Below are positions 20,647 through 30,127 of a DNA stretch of 64,000 nucleotides, in pieces. A program made the position numbers and the translations under genes. This DNA comes from Nitrospirota bacterium (GTDB taxonomy: Bacteria > Nitrospirota > Leptospirillia > Leptospirillales > Leptospirillaceae), in assembly GCA_021785195.1 (NCBI GenBank), contig JAJYGC010000005.1, positions 62,001-126,000 of the forward strand, given 5' to 3'. The notes below the pieces were generated by a model. The model had not been told where the DNA came from. It worked only from the letters and a program-made list of their open reading frames with translations, and did no database searches. Every line of letters starts with the position of its first letter. Position 1 is the stretch's first letter.

Positions 20647-22617
20647 TCAATCCCAGGGATGGGGCCGGGGGGACTGCTGAGCCGAAAGCATGGAGACCGC
20701 GATGACCCACTCTGCATGGCTCCAAGCCAGGGGGGACACGGAAAGCCTCGCCCCGGTCCTTGGATGGACCTGCTCAGGAAGCATTCCGCTTTCACCTGCG
20801 CGATCGGCGACCCAATCAATGAGGGAGAGGATGCCCCTGTCTTTCAAGGGAGCCGGGGTCGTCAGGATTTTCCATTGAAGGATCCAGAGCGTTGCGATGA
20901 CCCAGGGGTTTCCAGGAACGGACCCGTCCTGCTGATAATAGTAATCATTCTGGTAACGGGCAATTCCACCGATCGTCCCTGGAACCCAAAGGGTCTTTTC
21001 GAGCCACTGCATCGTTCCGATCAGACGCTCATCCTGAACAGGAAGGACCTGAAACTGAAAAAGCGCGCTGATGCTCGCATCCGGAGTCCGGTCTGGGAAC
21101 AGGGCTCCGGATGCATCCAGAACCAGCCCGCGGAGGAACAATCCGGAAGAAGAATCAAACAGTTTTGACAGGATCCCCTTTCGAACTTCCTCGGCGGCTT
21201 TCCTGAAGCGATCCCGATCCTGAAAGTCCCCAAATCCTTGCGCAAAAAGAGCGGCAGCCGACAGTCCCGCATAAACCGTGGCGGCCGTATGGGTGGAGAC
21301 ACCAGGGCGTTCCTCCCAAAGATCATAGCTGGAAAGCGGAAGCCCGGTCTTTGAATCCCTGAACCCGGCAAGAAACCTCGCGGCAGGGAGAACGAAATGG
21401 TGGTAAAGGGGACGAATGGTATCCAGATCCCGATACCGTTCAAAATGTCTGTAAAGGGCCCAGATGGGCAATGCGGTTTCATCCAGCTGAATCGGGTACA
21501 GGGGCGTTCCCGGGGTTCCGGAGGGATGCCAGGATGAACCGATTGAAAGGTTCGGATGATATTTGTGGTGAAGGAATCCTTGGGGAGACAGCAGGGACGG
21601 CAAGAGCGAATAGAACTTCTGGGTAAAATCCCCGAAACCGGCAAGGTCTAGGGCATAGGCCATCATGGCCGCATCCCTCGGCCAAAGGTAGGCATACGTA
21701 TCCCGTGAAAAACTCAGTGCCTCAGAGTCGACTGCCGCCACAACGGCCCCATTGGCATCCCAATGGGTTCTGAGAAGAATCAGGCTGAGCTCGTAGAGTT
21801 TTCGGGAAGAAGCGGAAAACGACTTCAAGGGAACCACGTGGGATTCGATCCAGAAGTTCCAGAACCCCTGGGACTCACCCAGCGAAAGATTCACCCCTTT
21901 TTTCCGGATCCGGCCAAGCGTTTCGAGGACTGCATTGTGGGAAGTGCCGCATACGATTATATAGGTAAATGATTTCCGCTCTCCCGGATCCAGCGATAGG
22001 GCCACCGAAAAAACGGAATCGACAGCCCCCTGGGCAATGGGATTTCCTCCCAGCTTGCCATCTTCGGCATCCCTCCAGGTCCCTTCCCGGTTCCCATGGC
22101 GCTTGCCACAGGCAAACTCCCGAATCCTGGCCTGTCCATGACCGGGATCATCCAGCGCCACCAGGAAGTACCGTTCATCCTTGTAATGGAGCAGTGCGTC
22201 CGTCTCCGGAAGGTATACGGCCGTATCGCCTATGTCCGAATATTGGATGAGAAAATCCTGATGAAAGAAAATCGTGACTTCAGTGGGATCGATTCCCGAA
22301 TTCTCGACTGTCACCCGTCGGAAGAACACATCCGCATCCAGATCGACCCAGTCCTCGAATCCCATCGTCCATTCCCGGGACGTTTTCCAAGAAAAATTGA
22401 CAGCTCCAGTCATGGACCGGTCACGGTATTTGTGCGAAACAAGGTCGGAACTTTCGATCCATTGAAAAACCTTGTCCAACAGGACACCCACACGAAAACC
22501 CGTCGGCCCCACATGATTCTCTTTTCCGACATGGGGATAAGTGATCTCCCGAATCCGGTGATGCTCATCGAAAGCAACAAAAAGCCGGCCATTGGAAACC
22601 GGCAGAAAGCGAGCCAT
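20647..22617 (-). CDS. GH15 glucoamylase-like glycoside hydrolase, copy 1
   Basis: Protein of 656 residues. The N-terminal beta-sandwich (about 1-255) begins FLPVSNGRLFVAFDEHHRIREI, split here as FLPVSNGRLFVAFDE then HHRIREITYPHVG. An (alpha/alpha)6 GH15 catalytic domain follows, with the SRDTYAYLWPRDAAMMAYAL segment of subsite -1. The general acid glutamate is in SYDLWEERPGVSTHTAA (about 440) and the general base in SGMLPEQVHPRTG (about 622). No signal peptide is present, so it acts in the cytoplasm, presumably releasing glucose from alpha-glucans (glycogen, maltodextrin) or trehalose. A paralogue lies at 24159-26207 on the other strand. Confidence 0.88.
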   Translation of the reverse strand: MARFLPVSNGRLFVAFDEHHRIREITYPHVGKENHVGPTGFRVGVLLDKVFQWIESSDLVSHKYRDRSMTGAVNFSWKTSREWTMGFEDWVDLDADVFFRRVTVENSGIDPTEVTIFFHQDFLIQYSDIGDTAVYLPETDALLHYKDERYFLVALDDPGHGQARIREFACGKRHGNREGTWRDAEDGKLGGNPIAQGAVDSVFSVALSLDPGERKSFTYIIVCGTSHNAVLETLGRIRKKGVNLSLGESQGFWNFWIESHVVPLKSFSASSRKLYELSLILLRTHWDANGAVVAAVDSEALSFSRDTYAYLWPRDAAMMAYALDLAGFGDFTQKFYSLLPSLLSPQGFLHHKYHPNLSIGSSWHPSGTPGTPLYPIQLDETALPIWALYRHFERYRDLDTIRPLYHHFVLPAARFLAGFRDSKTGLPLSSYDLWEERPGVSTHTAATVYAGLSAAALFAQGFGDFQDRDRFRKAAEEVRKGILSKLFDSSSGLFLRGLVLDASGALFPDRTPDASISALFQFQVLPVQDERLIGTMQWLEKTLWVPGTIGGIARYQNDYYYQQDGSVPGNPWVIATLWILQWKILTTPAPLKDRGILSLIDWVADRAGESGMLPEQVHPRTGARLSVSPLAWSHAEWVIAVSMLSAQQSPRPHPWD

Positions 22618-22811
22618 TTTTCTCCCATCCCACCCAAATTTATGCTAGAGTCCAAAATTGGGGACACTGCATCTGAAACAGGTTGCCGTCCAAGAACACG
22701 ATCGCTAGAATAATCCCATTGTTTCCAGTTGAAGCCGTTCTGCCTGTCTTCGGGAAAACCGGAGTTCCGGACTTCTCTGTCCAATACGCGCCATATCAAG
22801 AAGGGAGTGGT

Positions 22812-24098
22812 GTGCCGTCACCCATCCGAGCCCCAAGAGGAATCAAGGATATCATACCTCCGGACGCATTCCGGTTCGAGAAAGTCCTTAAAGAAGCTGA
22901 AGAGATCCTCGAATTGGGAGGATTCCAGAAAATCCTTCTTCCGCTGTTCGAATCCGCCGCGCTGTTCTCCCGATCCATCGGAGGGGCAACGGATATCGTC
23001 GAAAAAGAAATGTACACCTTTTCTGACAAGGGTGGGGACCTGTTCGCCCTTCGTCCCGAAGGAACCGCGTCCCTGCTCCGGGCAGCCATTGAGCACCACC
23101 TTGCGGATCCCGGAAGAATTGTCAGGCTGTCCTACAGCGGCCCCATGTTCCGCCACGAACGGCCCCAGGCTGGCCGCCTCAGGCAATTCCATCAGCTTGG
23201 CGGTGAAATATTGGGCCCCTTGACCCCTTCGGAAGACGTGGACCTGATCGCCTTGATTTACAAGATGGCCGGGGCGTTTTCCATTCCGTCCTGGACGCTG
23301 CTCCTGAATAATATGGGATGCCCGGACTGTCGTCCAGCCTATCGGGAGATTCTGGTGGAATACCTGAAAAAACACCAGCAGGATCTTTGCGCAACCTGCC
23401 ACCATAGGACACTCGTCAATCCGCTTCGCGTTCTGGATTGCAAAATTCCTTCCTGCCAGATTGTCCTTGAAGCCGCACCGAGGATTACCGACTTCCTCTG
23501 CGACAAGTCCCGGCTCCACTTTCTGGAAGTCAAGTCCGGGCTCGAAGCGCTCGAGATCCCATATACCCTTTCCCACCGTCTCGTCAGGGGACTTGACTAC
23601 TATACCGAGACGACATTCGAATTTGTATCAGACGCATTGGGAGCCCAATCAACCTGGGCCGCGGGAGGCCGATATGACGGTCTCTGCCAGGAACTCGGAG
23701 GACCGGACATTCCGGGATTCGGGTTTGCGGCAGGCATTGAACGCCTTTGGCTCCTGCGAGAAAAAGCCGGCACCCTTCCTGTCCTCCCCTCACCGCCGGT
23801 TTGGCTGACAGTCTTTCCCCTCCTTCAGGAAGCAAGGCCGTCAGCACTCAGACTTGTCCAGGAGATGAGGAACCTGTCCATCCCCACCACAGGGTATTTT
23901 GGGTCCGGCAAGATCAAGTCCGCATTCCGGCAAGCCGAGCGTGACAGATCCCGTTTTCTGGCCTTCATCGGGGAAGATGAACTGGCGTCTGGAACGGTTC
24001 AGGTCAAGAACCTTGGAACAGGAGAACAAATCTCTTATGGACTGAAGGAATGGAACCGGATCGCACAGGAAATACAAAAGACCGTCCTTCCGTCATAA
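22812..24098 (+). CDS. hisS: HisS, histidyl-tRNA synthetase
   Basis: Class II synthetase of 428 residues. Motif 1 begins IRAPRGIKDIIP. Motif 2 is SGPMFRHERPQAGRLRQFHQ. The histidine A motif is LVRGLDYYTETTFEF, and motif 3 is GFGFAAGIERLWLL. A C-terminal anticodon-binding domain is present (about 335-428), which distinguishes it from the HisZ regulatory paralogue. A Cys-rich insert (CPDCRPAYRE, CATCHHRTL, CKIPSCQ) looks like a zinc-binding module. GTG 22812 fits the usual HisS N-terminus and has AAGGGAG four bases before it; upstream codons in frame do not resemble a HisS. It sits between two GH15 genes. Confidence 0.93.
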   Translation: MPSPIRAPRGIKDIIPPDAFRFEKVLKEAEEILELGGFQKILLPLFESAALFSRSIGGATDIVEKEMYTFSDKGGDLFALRPEGTASLLRAAIEHHLADPGRIVRLSYSGPMFRHERPQAGRLRQFHQLGGEILGPLTPSEDVDLIALIYKMAGAFSIPSWTLLLNNMGCPDCRPAYREILVEYLKKHQQDLCATCHHRTLVNPLRVLDCKIPSCQIVLEAAPRITDFLCDKSRLHFLEVKSGLEALEIPYTLSHRLVRGLDYYTETTFEFVSDALGAQSTWAAGGRYDGLCQELGGPDIPGFGFAAGIERLWLLREKAGTLPVLPSPPVWLTVFPLLQEARPSALRLVQEMRNLSIPTTGYFGSGKIKSAFRQAERDRSRFLAFIGEDELASGTVQVKNLGTGEQISYGLKEWNRIAQEIQKTVLPS

Positions 24099-24158
24099 TC
24101 CGGCATTTGTCTGGAAACGGGTCCAGAGGGATCGCCCGCCCCATCGAAGGAGGTTTCA

Positions 24159-26207
24159 ATGCCACGGGATCTGCCGATCGGGAATGGTTCACTCTTCCTC
24201 TGCTTTGATGAACATTACCAGATCCGGGAAATCACCTACCCTTTCGCCGGGGCGGAAAACCATACCCTGGGCCACCCATGCCGATTCGGATTCTTCGCGA
24301 AGGACCGGCTATCCTGGATCAACACCCGGGAATGGGCCCCCTCCCTCCGGTATCAGGCCGACTCCCTCCTCACCCGCGTGGAAGGCCGGTCACAATCCCT
24401 TGAGCTTTCCTTCCAGTCGAAAGATTGCGTCGATTTCTATGAGAACATCTGGGTCCGTGAACTCTCCGTCACAAACGAGTCCGCCTCACCCCAGGAAGTC
24501 CGCCCATTCTTCAGTTTTGACTTCCACATCAATGGAACCGAAGTGGGTGATACCGCCGCCTTCAATCCAATGCAAAAGACAATCACCCACTACAAAAAAG
24601 AGTTCTATTTCACCTTCAACCTGCTCCACCCTGAGGATGGCCCCGGAATCAACAGCTATGCCACAGGACGAAAGGAACTCCCCGGAAGCGATGGAACCTA
24701 CCGGGATGCCGAGGACGGGATCCTTTCGCTGAACCCGATTGCGCAAGGATCAGTGGATTCCACTTTTGGCTGTTCACTCCGGCTCCCCCCCGGTGACACG
24801 CAAAAGGTGTTCATCTGGATGGTTGTCTCCGATTCCTGGGACGATTCCGAGCGATTGACCCGGTTTGTCACGGACCGCCACCCGGCAAGTTTTCTCGACC
24901 GAACCCACAACTATTGGAAGTTCTGGATTGACCAGGACTGCTTCCACACCAATCTGGGAGAAGTCCAGATTCCCAGCCTCTCCAGTCTCCCTGACCAGGA
25001 CATCGCCCATCGCCTGAGACATTTCGTTCCGGAAGAATTTCAGGAAACTTATGCCCGAAGCCTGCTCATCCTGAGAACACACATCTCCAACAATGGGGCC
25101 AGTGCGGCAAGCATCGACTCAGACAGCCTCTATCTTTCAAGAGACACCTATAGCTACCTCTGGCCCCGGGACGGTGCAAACATTGCGCTGGCACTTTCAC
25201 AGGCCGGCTACCACGGACTGGCGAGGAGATTCTATTACTTCTGTGGGGATATCATCAAAAAAGAGGGGTACTTTCTGCACAAGTACAATCTGGATGGATC
25301 CCTGGCCTCGTCATGGCACCCCTGGATCTGGAACCATGAATTTCAGCTCCCGATCCAGGAAGATGAGACAGGATACGTTCTCTGGACCCTCAAGGAACAT
25401 TTTCAGCTTGACCGTGATTTCGATTTCATTACCCCCCTTTACAAAAAACTCATCAAGCCAGCTGGCATTTTTCTTCGGGATTACCGGGATCTCTCAACCG
25501 GACTTCCCCTCGCGTCTTACGATCTGTGGGAAGAACGCCATGGAACCTTTCTTCACACGGCCACCCTCGCCTGGGCCGGCCTCATGGGGGCAGCCTATTT
25601 TTCCGGATCGTTTGGAGAAACCCCCCTGTGCCGCTCATTCCTCAAGGCGGCAAGCGAGATCAAGGAAGGGATCAAGACCATCATGCGGGATCCCCAGAGG
25701 AATCTTTTCTATCGTTCAGTCCAGGTTGAGGATGGGGAAATCACCGACAGGGATGAAACGCCCGACATCAGCGCAATGACCCTGATCGAGACAGGATTTC
25801 TGGATCCGGACCACCCTGAGGAGCGCGGCATGATCATCGCGTTGATGGATCGAATGGAAAAGTCGTTGCATGTTCCGGGTCCCATAGGAGGATATGCCCG
25901 ATATATGGGGGATCAGTATTACCTTTCAGACGAATCCAGAAAACAGGGGGCTCCCGGAAACCCCTGGTTCATTTCGTCATTCTGGATGGCACAGGGATAC
26001 ATTCGGCTGGGAACAGAAGACTCGATCAACAAAGCCCTTCAACTCATTCGCTGGGGGGTGGGTCATTCCGCCCTGTCAGGCGTCATGGCCGAACAGCTGG
26101 ATCCTGTAACCGGAAGCCCCCTGTCCGTGGCACCCCTGGCGTGGAGCCATGCGGCACTGATCAACACATTCCACTCACTGGCCCATCATTACCTGAAACA
26201 ACAATAG
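24159..26207 (+). CDS. GH15 glucoamylase-like glycoside hydrolase, copy 2
   Basis: Protein of 682 residues, collinear with the GH15 protein at 20647-22617. The N-terminus DLPIGNGSLFLCFDEHYQIR is the same module, followed by SRDTYSYLWPRDGANIALAL. The general acid is in SYDLWEERHGTFLHTATLAW and the general base in SGVMAEQLDPVTGSPLSVAP. The pair shares motifs such as AQGSVDS and PLAWSHA but is diverged throughout, so the duplication is old. ATG 24159 follows a near-perfect AAGGAGGT. It starts 60 bp after hisS on the same strand. Like its partner it has no export signal. Confidence 0.88.
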   Translation: MPRDLPIGNGSLFLCFDEHYQIREITYPFAGAENHTLGHPCRFGFFAKDRLSWINTREWAPSLRYQADSLLTRVEGRSQSLELSFQSKDCVDFYENIWVRELSVTNESASPQEVRPFFSFDFHINGTEVGDTAAFNPMQKTITHYKKEFYFTFNLLHPEDGPGINSYATGRKELPGSDGTYRDAEDGILSLNPIAQGSVDSTFGCSLRLPPGDTQKVFIWMVVSDSWDDSERLTRFVTDRHPASFLDRTHNYWKFWIDQDCFHTNLGEVQIPSLSSLPDQDIAHRLRHFVPEEFQETYARSLLILRTHISNNGASAASIDSDSLYLSRDTYSYLWPRDGANIALALSQAGYHGLARRFYYFCGDIIKKEGYFLHKYNLDGSLASSWHPWIWNHEFQLPIQEDETGYVLWTLKEHFQLDRDFDFITPLYKKLIKPAGIFLRDYRDLSTGLPLASYDLWEERHGTFLHTATLAWAGLMGAAYFSGSFGETPLCRSFLKAASEIKEGIKTIMRDPQRNLFYRSVQVEDGEITDRDETPDISAMTLIETGFLDPDHPEERGMIIALMDRMEKSLHVPGPIGGYARYMGDQYYLSDESRKQGAPGNPWFISSFWMAQGYIRLGTEDSINKALQLIRWGVGHSALSGVMAEQLDPVTGSPLSVAPLAWSHAALINTFHSLAHHYLKQQ

Positions 26208-26253
26208 ACCACCTGGCAAAGATGGGATCAGCCCGCCGCCAAATCCTATAACT

Positions 26254-26454
26254 TCATTCCTTTTTGGCGTTCAGCGGACAGGTCCGGAATCCAAATAACG
26301 CATACACACCACAAAAACCTACAACCCCTGTGATCAGGGGAAGAAGACCGATCCATCCCCAAGGGGTCTTGGGTCCCAGAAAAACGAGTGAAATCAGAAC
26401 CAGTCCCAGAACGATGCGGATCACACGATCCAGCGCTCCTTCATTCACAGGCAT
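26254..26454 (-). CDS. Small DUF2892-type membrane protein
   Basis: Protein of 66 residues with two hydrophobic helices (about 12-30 and 36-54). The start MPVNEGALDRVIRIVLGLVL and the ending FGFRTCPLN are typical of the DUF2892 / YgaP-like inner-membrane domain. A longer frame begins 33 bp upstream, but GGAGG six bases before ATG 26454 decides the start. In other proteins this domain follows a rhodanese; here it stands alone. Function unknown. A TATAAT hexamer lies about 60 bp upstream. Confidence 0.75.
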   Translation of the reverse strand: MPVNEGALDRVIRIVLGLVLISLVFLGPKTPWGWIGLLPLITGVVGFCGVYALFGFRTCPLNAKKE

Positions 26455-26510
26455 CCCACACCTCCACGACCACGAATTGTTCGCCATCCATAATCACCTT
26501 GTCCATGTTG

Positions 26511-26516
26511 ATTATA
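26511..26516 (-). promoter_or_regulatory. TATAAT -10 element before the DUF2892 gene
   Basis: A perfect TATAAT on the minus strand lies between nth and the DUF2892 gene. The hexamer 17 bp upstream (GACTTC) is a poor -35, so this would be a weak or activator-dependent promoter. Confidence 0.4.
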
Positions 26517-26548
26517 CCCTATCGGGTTCGACGGAAGTCCATCAGGAT

Positions 26549-27199
26549 TCAGACGTGGGGGGAGAAGGAAGGACAGATTTTTGCGAGGACACAGGAGTGG
26601 CACAACGGCTTTTTGGCGAGACAAACATACCGACCGTGAAGAAGGAGGCGGGAGGATCCGGAAATCCAGGACGATTCAGGCATCTGGCGTTTCAGATCCG
26701 CTTCGATTTGCTCCGGATCCTCCGAAACGGTCAAGGACAACCGCCGACTGACCCGGATGACATGAGTATCCACCGGAATGGCCGGAATGCCAAATCCATG
26801 GGCCAACACCACGCTCGCCGTTTTTCGGCCCACTCCCGGCAATGTCACCAGATCCTCCATGTTCCGGGGAACCATTCCAGAAAATCTCTCCTGAAGGGTG
26901 ATCGCCAACCGGATGATCTGTTCGGCCTTCCGACGGAAAAACCCCGTGGGACGGATCAGGGACTCCACTTCGGCCACACTGGCTCCAGATAGCGCCCGCG
27001 CATCCGGGAACGTCCGAAAGAGGGCGGGAGTCACGGTATTGACCGTCCGGTCGGTGGACTGTGCCGAGAGAACCGTGGCAACCAGGAGTTCAAAAACATT
27101 TGAACATTCAAGTTCCATCCTGGGATTCCCAATGGAACCCGAGAGCTTTTCCAGAATCAGGTCCAGCGAGGGATGGCGGGGCCTGTCTGAACCCTTCAA
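26549..27199 (-). CDS. nth: Nth, endonuclease III (DNA glycosylase/AP lyase)
   Basis: Protein of 216 residues that removes oxidised pyrimidines. The helix-hairpin-helix is LPGVGRKTASV with catalytic Lys126, and the catalytic Asp144 is in PVDTHVIRVSRR. The four-cysteine cluster C-x6-C-x2-C-x5-C near the C-terminus (CLAKKPLC, CHSC, CVLAKIC) binds a 4Fe-4S cluster. TTG 27199 overlaps the lon stop (TTGA), so translation is coupled to lon. It is the last gene of lig-hsp20-lon-nth. Confidence 0.94.
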   Translation of the reverse strand: MKGSDRPRHPSLDLILEKLSGSIGNPRMELECSNVFELLVATVLSAQSTDRTVNTVTPALFRTFPDARALSGASVAEVESLIRPTGFFRRKAEQIIRLAITLQERFSGMVPRNMEDLVTLPGVGRKTASVVLAHGFGIPAIPVDTHVIRVSRRLSLTVSEDPEQIEADLKRQMPESSWISGSSRLLLHGRYVCLAKKPLCHSCVLAKICPSFSPHV

Positions 27200-29685
27200 C
27201 CGGCTTCTCCGCCCGACTTCCCCCTAGATTTCCCTCCTGCCAGATTTTTTTTCCTGACGGATCCCTTCTTCGTTCCTGATGTCCCCCCTGCTTCCACAGT
27301 GGGTTCTTTCTTCCTGGGAAACATAAAATCCAGGAGGTCATCCATGTGCTCAACCAGATGCACCTTCAGATCCTTCCGAACCTCCTGGGGGATATCCTCC
27401 AAGTCCTTCTCATTGAGGGCCGGGATAAAAACTTCACGAATGCCTGCCTCCCGGGCCCCGATCAACTTTTCCTTCACTCCGCCCACCGGAAGCACCCGAC
27501 CGGAAAGGGCAATCTCTCCGGTCATGGCGATCAGGGAAGATACCGGCGTATGCGTGGCCAACGAGGCAATGGCCGAGGTCATCGTGATCCCCGCCGACGG
27601 CCCATCCTTGGGAATGGCCCCGCCCGGGACATGGATGTGGATCTCACTCTTTGAAAAAAATTCCTTGGGAATCCCCAGTCGATCCGCCCTGGACTGGACA
27701 AATGAAAAGGCAGTCCTGGCCGACTCTTTCATGACATCACCCAGTTGTCCGGTCAGGATAAACCCCTTGCCTCCGGATATTGCGACGGACTCAATGAATA
27801 AAACATCCCCTCCGTTCGGGGTCCAGGCCAACCCGGTCACCACACCGGGCGCGGCTTCCGGAAGACGCTTCTGGGGTTCGATGTACTCATTTCCCAGATA
27901 TCGCTCAAGATCTTTTCCAAGAATGACAATTTTACGGGCCCTTTTTTGCTCGAGGCGGGCCCGGACAACCTTCCGCAAAATCGTCGCAATCTTGCGGTCG
28001 AGATTCCTGACCCCCGCCTCACGGGTAAATCCCCGAATCACCCGAATCACTGCCTCATCGGTGAGGTCGAATTCCTTGGGGTCGAGGTGGAGCTCCTTCA
28101 TCATCCTCGGAATCAGGTAGTTGCGGGCAATATGGCGTTTTTCTTCCCAGGTATAACCGGGAAGTCGGATCAATTCCATCCTGTCGAGGAGGGGACCCGG
28201 AATGGTCTGGAACACATTGGCCGTTGTGATAAAAAATACCTTGGACAGGTCAAACGGCAAATCCAGGTAATGGTCCCGGAAATCCGCGTTCTGGGCCGTA
28301 TCCAGCACTTCGAGGAGGGCCGAGGCCGGGTCCCCCCGAAAGTCGCCCCCGACTTTGTCAATCTCATCAAGCATGAATACAGGATTTTTCGTACCGGCCT
28401 TGCGCATTCCCTGGATAATCCTTCCAGGCATCGCACCGACATAGGTTCTCCGATGGCCACGAATTTCCGCCTCATCCCTCACACCCCCCAACGAAACCCG
28501 GACAAATTCCCTTCCCATGGATCGGGCGATCGATTGCCCAAGGGTGGTTTTCCCAACCCCTGGAGGTCCGATCAGGCATAGTACGGGGCCCCGATAAATT
28601 CCGTCCTGGATCCGGGCAAGGACTGAAAGTTCATCAATGATCCTGTCCTTGATCTTCTCAAGGCCATAATGATCTTCATCCAAAACGATTTTTGCCCGGT
28701 TCAGGTCAAAGGAGGACGGTGAAAGACTGGTCCAGGGCAAGTCAAGGACAACATCAAGATAGGTCCGGATGACCCCTGACTCCTGGGACTGCCCGCTCCC
28801 AAGCCGGGCAAGGCGATCCAGTTCACGCTCCACCTCCCGGAAGGCCTCCTCTGGAAGTCCAGCCTTCTTGAGCCGCTCACGATATCTGATAATTTCTGCA
28901 TCCCCTTCGCTACCATCCCCCAATTCCTGCTGGATCGCCTTGACCTGTTCGCGGAGAAAAAAATCCCGTTGGCTCTTCTGGACCTCATCATGAATCTTGG
29001 ATTTGATTTTCCCCCCCAGCTCGAGGAGTTCCAACTCTTTCTCCAGCTGGGATGCCAGGGCCATCAGCTTTTCTTCAGCCGAATCAATTTCCAGGAATTT
29101 CTGGCGGTCCGCCAGGGGCATCTTGAGAAATGTTACGACAAGATAAGCCAGGTGGTGGGGATTATCCACATTCAACGCCATCGTCTCGAACTCGTCAGGG
29201 AGATAGGGCGCCATGGTCGAAAGCTTTTTGACCTGACCCAGAATGGTTCTCATCAACGCTTCAACATTGCTGTCCCGTTCAGCGCCCTCTGGAACGGCCA
29301 TGATCCTTGCCCGGATCAATGGCTCCTCCTGAAGAATCTCGAGAATCCGAACCCGCCGGAACCCCTGGACCATGATTGCCAGTCCCCCGGCGGGGATCCG
29401 CAGAAGTTTGTGAATCAGGACCATCGTCCCTGTCTTGTAAATTTGATCGGAACCGGCTCCCACCACAGATTCCGAAGGCTCGGACTCCGGGGTCTCCATT
29501 GGATGCCGCGCCACACAGACAAGCATCTTGGGATCCCTGTTCATCGCCTCGTCAATGGCGGCAAGGGATCTCGGATCGTGAAAGGCCAGTGAAGAGAGGA
29601 TATGGGGAAAAACCACCGTTTCGGGAAGAATGACGACAGGACATTCCTCCGGGGTCTGAATCTGTTCATCCGCCATGGAACTCAT
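27196..29685 (-). CDS. lon: Lon, ATP-dependent serine protease
   Basis: Protein of about 829 residues. It has an N-terminal LON substrate domain (about 12-200), a coiled coil and an AAA+ domain with Walker A GPPGVGKTTLGQ and Walker B VFMLDEIDK. The proteolytic domain has the Ser in PKDGPSAGITM and the Lys in GVKEKLIGAREAG. The C-terminus carries a basic low-complexity tail of about 35 residues (rich in Lys, Gly, Ser) not found in E. coli Lon. I chose ATG 29685 because AAGGAGAGG lies directly before it; ATG 29676 is possible. Either start lies inside the hsp20 3' end, so the genes are coupled. Confidence 0.95.
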   Translation of the reverse strand: MSSMADEQIQTPEECPVVILPETVVFPHILSSLAFHDPRSLAAIDEAMNRDPKMLVCVARHPMETPESEPSESVVGAGSDQIYKTGTMVLIHKLLRIPAGGLAIMVQGFRRVRILEILQEEPLIRARIMAVPEGAERDSNVEALMRTILGQVKKLSTMAPYLPDEFETMALNVDNPHHLAYLVVTFLKMPLADRQKFLEIDSAEEKLMALASQLEKELELLELGGKIKSKIHDEVQKSQRDFFLREQVKAIQQELGDGSEGDAEIIRYRERLKKAGLPEEAFREVERELDRLARLGSGQSQESGVIRTYLDVVLDLPWTSLSPSSFDLNRAKIVLDEDHYGLEKIKDRIIDELSVLARIQDGIYRGPVLCLIGPPGVGKTTLGQSIARSMGREFVRVSLGGVRDEAEIRGHRRTYVGAMPGRIIQGMRKAGTKNPVFMLDEIDKVGGDFRGDPASALLEVLDTAQNADFRDHYLDLPFDLSKVFFITTANVFQTIPGPLLDRMELIRLPGYTWEEKRHIARNYLIPRMMKELHLDPKEFDLTDEAVIRVIRGFTREAGVRNLDRKIATILRKVVRARLEQKRARKIVILGKDLERYLGNEYIEPQKRLPEAAPGVVTGLAWTPNGGDVLFIESVAISGGKGFILTGQLGDVMKESARTAFSFVQSRADRLGIPKEFFSKSEIHIHVPGGAIPKDGPSAGITMTSAIASLATHTPVSSLIAMTGEIALSGRVLPVGGVKEKLIGAREAGIREVFIPALNEKDLEDIPQEVRKDLKVHLVEHMDDLLDFMFPRKKEPTVEAGGTSGTKKGSVRKKNLAGGKSRGKSGGEAG

Positions 29686-30127
29686 CCTCTCCTTCGCTGA
29701 CCGAGACAATGATCACAGGCTTTGGTGGTTTCTTGCCAATTGAAATCCGGAGGAATCCCATGGGAAACTCCGCACGGATCGACTGCGTATCCAATCCCTC
29801 CGGAAGAGAGATGATCCGTTCGAAATCCCCATAATTGATCTCCATCTGAAGGTAATTTCGCTTTTTCTGGGTTCCCTGGACCTTCGATTCGTCCTTTCGA
29901 TGACCCCGAACAATCAGACGCCCCCCGTCGATCCCGATTGTGATATCATCCTTGTGGATCCCGGCCAACTCCATCTTGATCACCAGCGCATCCCCCGTCT
30001 CATAGATATCCGTCATCGGCTGCCAATGGGCATCTCCAGGGGCCCGGAACACAATCTCCGGAGAGATTCCCTTCGAAACGGCCTCCACAAGCTGCAGGAA
30101 TAAATGATCGATATCGTGGGGCTTCAC
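29666..30127 (-). CDS. Hsp20 / alpha-crystallin family small heat-shock protein
   Basis: Chaperone of 153 residues that binds unfolding proteins. The alpha-crystallin domain spans about 40-130: 'WQPMTDIYETGDALVIKMEL', GRLIVRGHRKDE, and the terminal AEFPMGFLRISIGK. The usual A-x-x-x-n-G-v-L motif reads AEFPMGFLRI. A C-terminal I-x-I-type motif is not obvious. GTG 30127 overlaps the ligase stop (GTGA), and its own 3' end overlaps lon by about 20 bp. Being translated between ligase and Lon suggests a shared stress response. Confidence 0.9.
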   Translation of the reverse strand: MKPHDIDHLFLQLVEAVSKGISPEIVFRAPGDAHWQPMTDIYETGDALVIKMELAGIHKDDITIGIDGGRLIVRGHRKDESKVQGTQKKRNYLQMEINYGDFERIISLPEGLDTQSIRAEFPMGFLRISIGKKPPKPVIIVSVSEGEDEFHGG

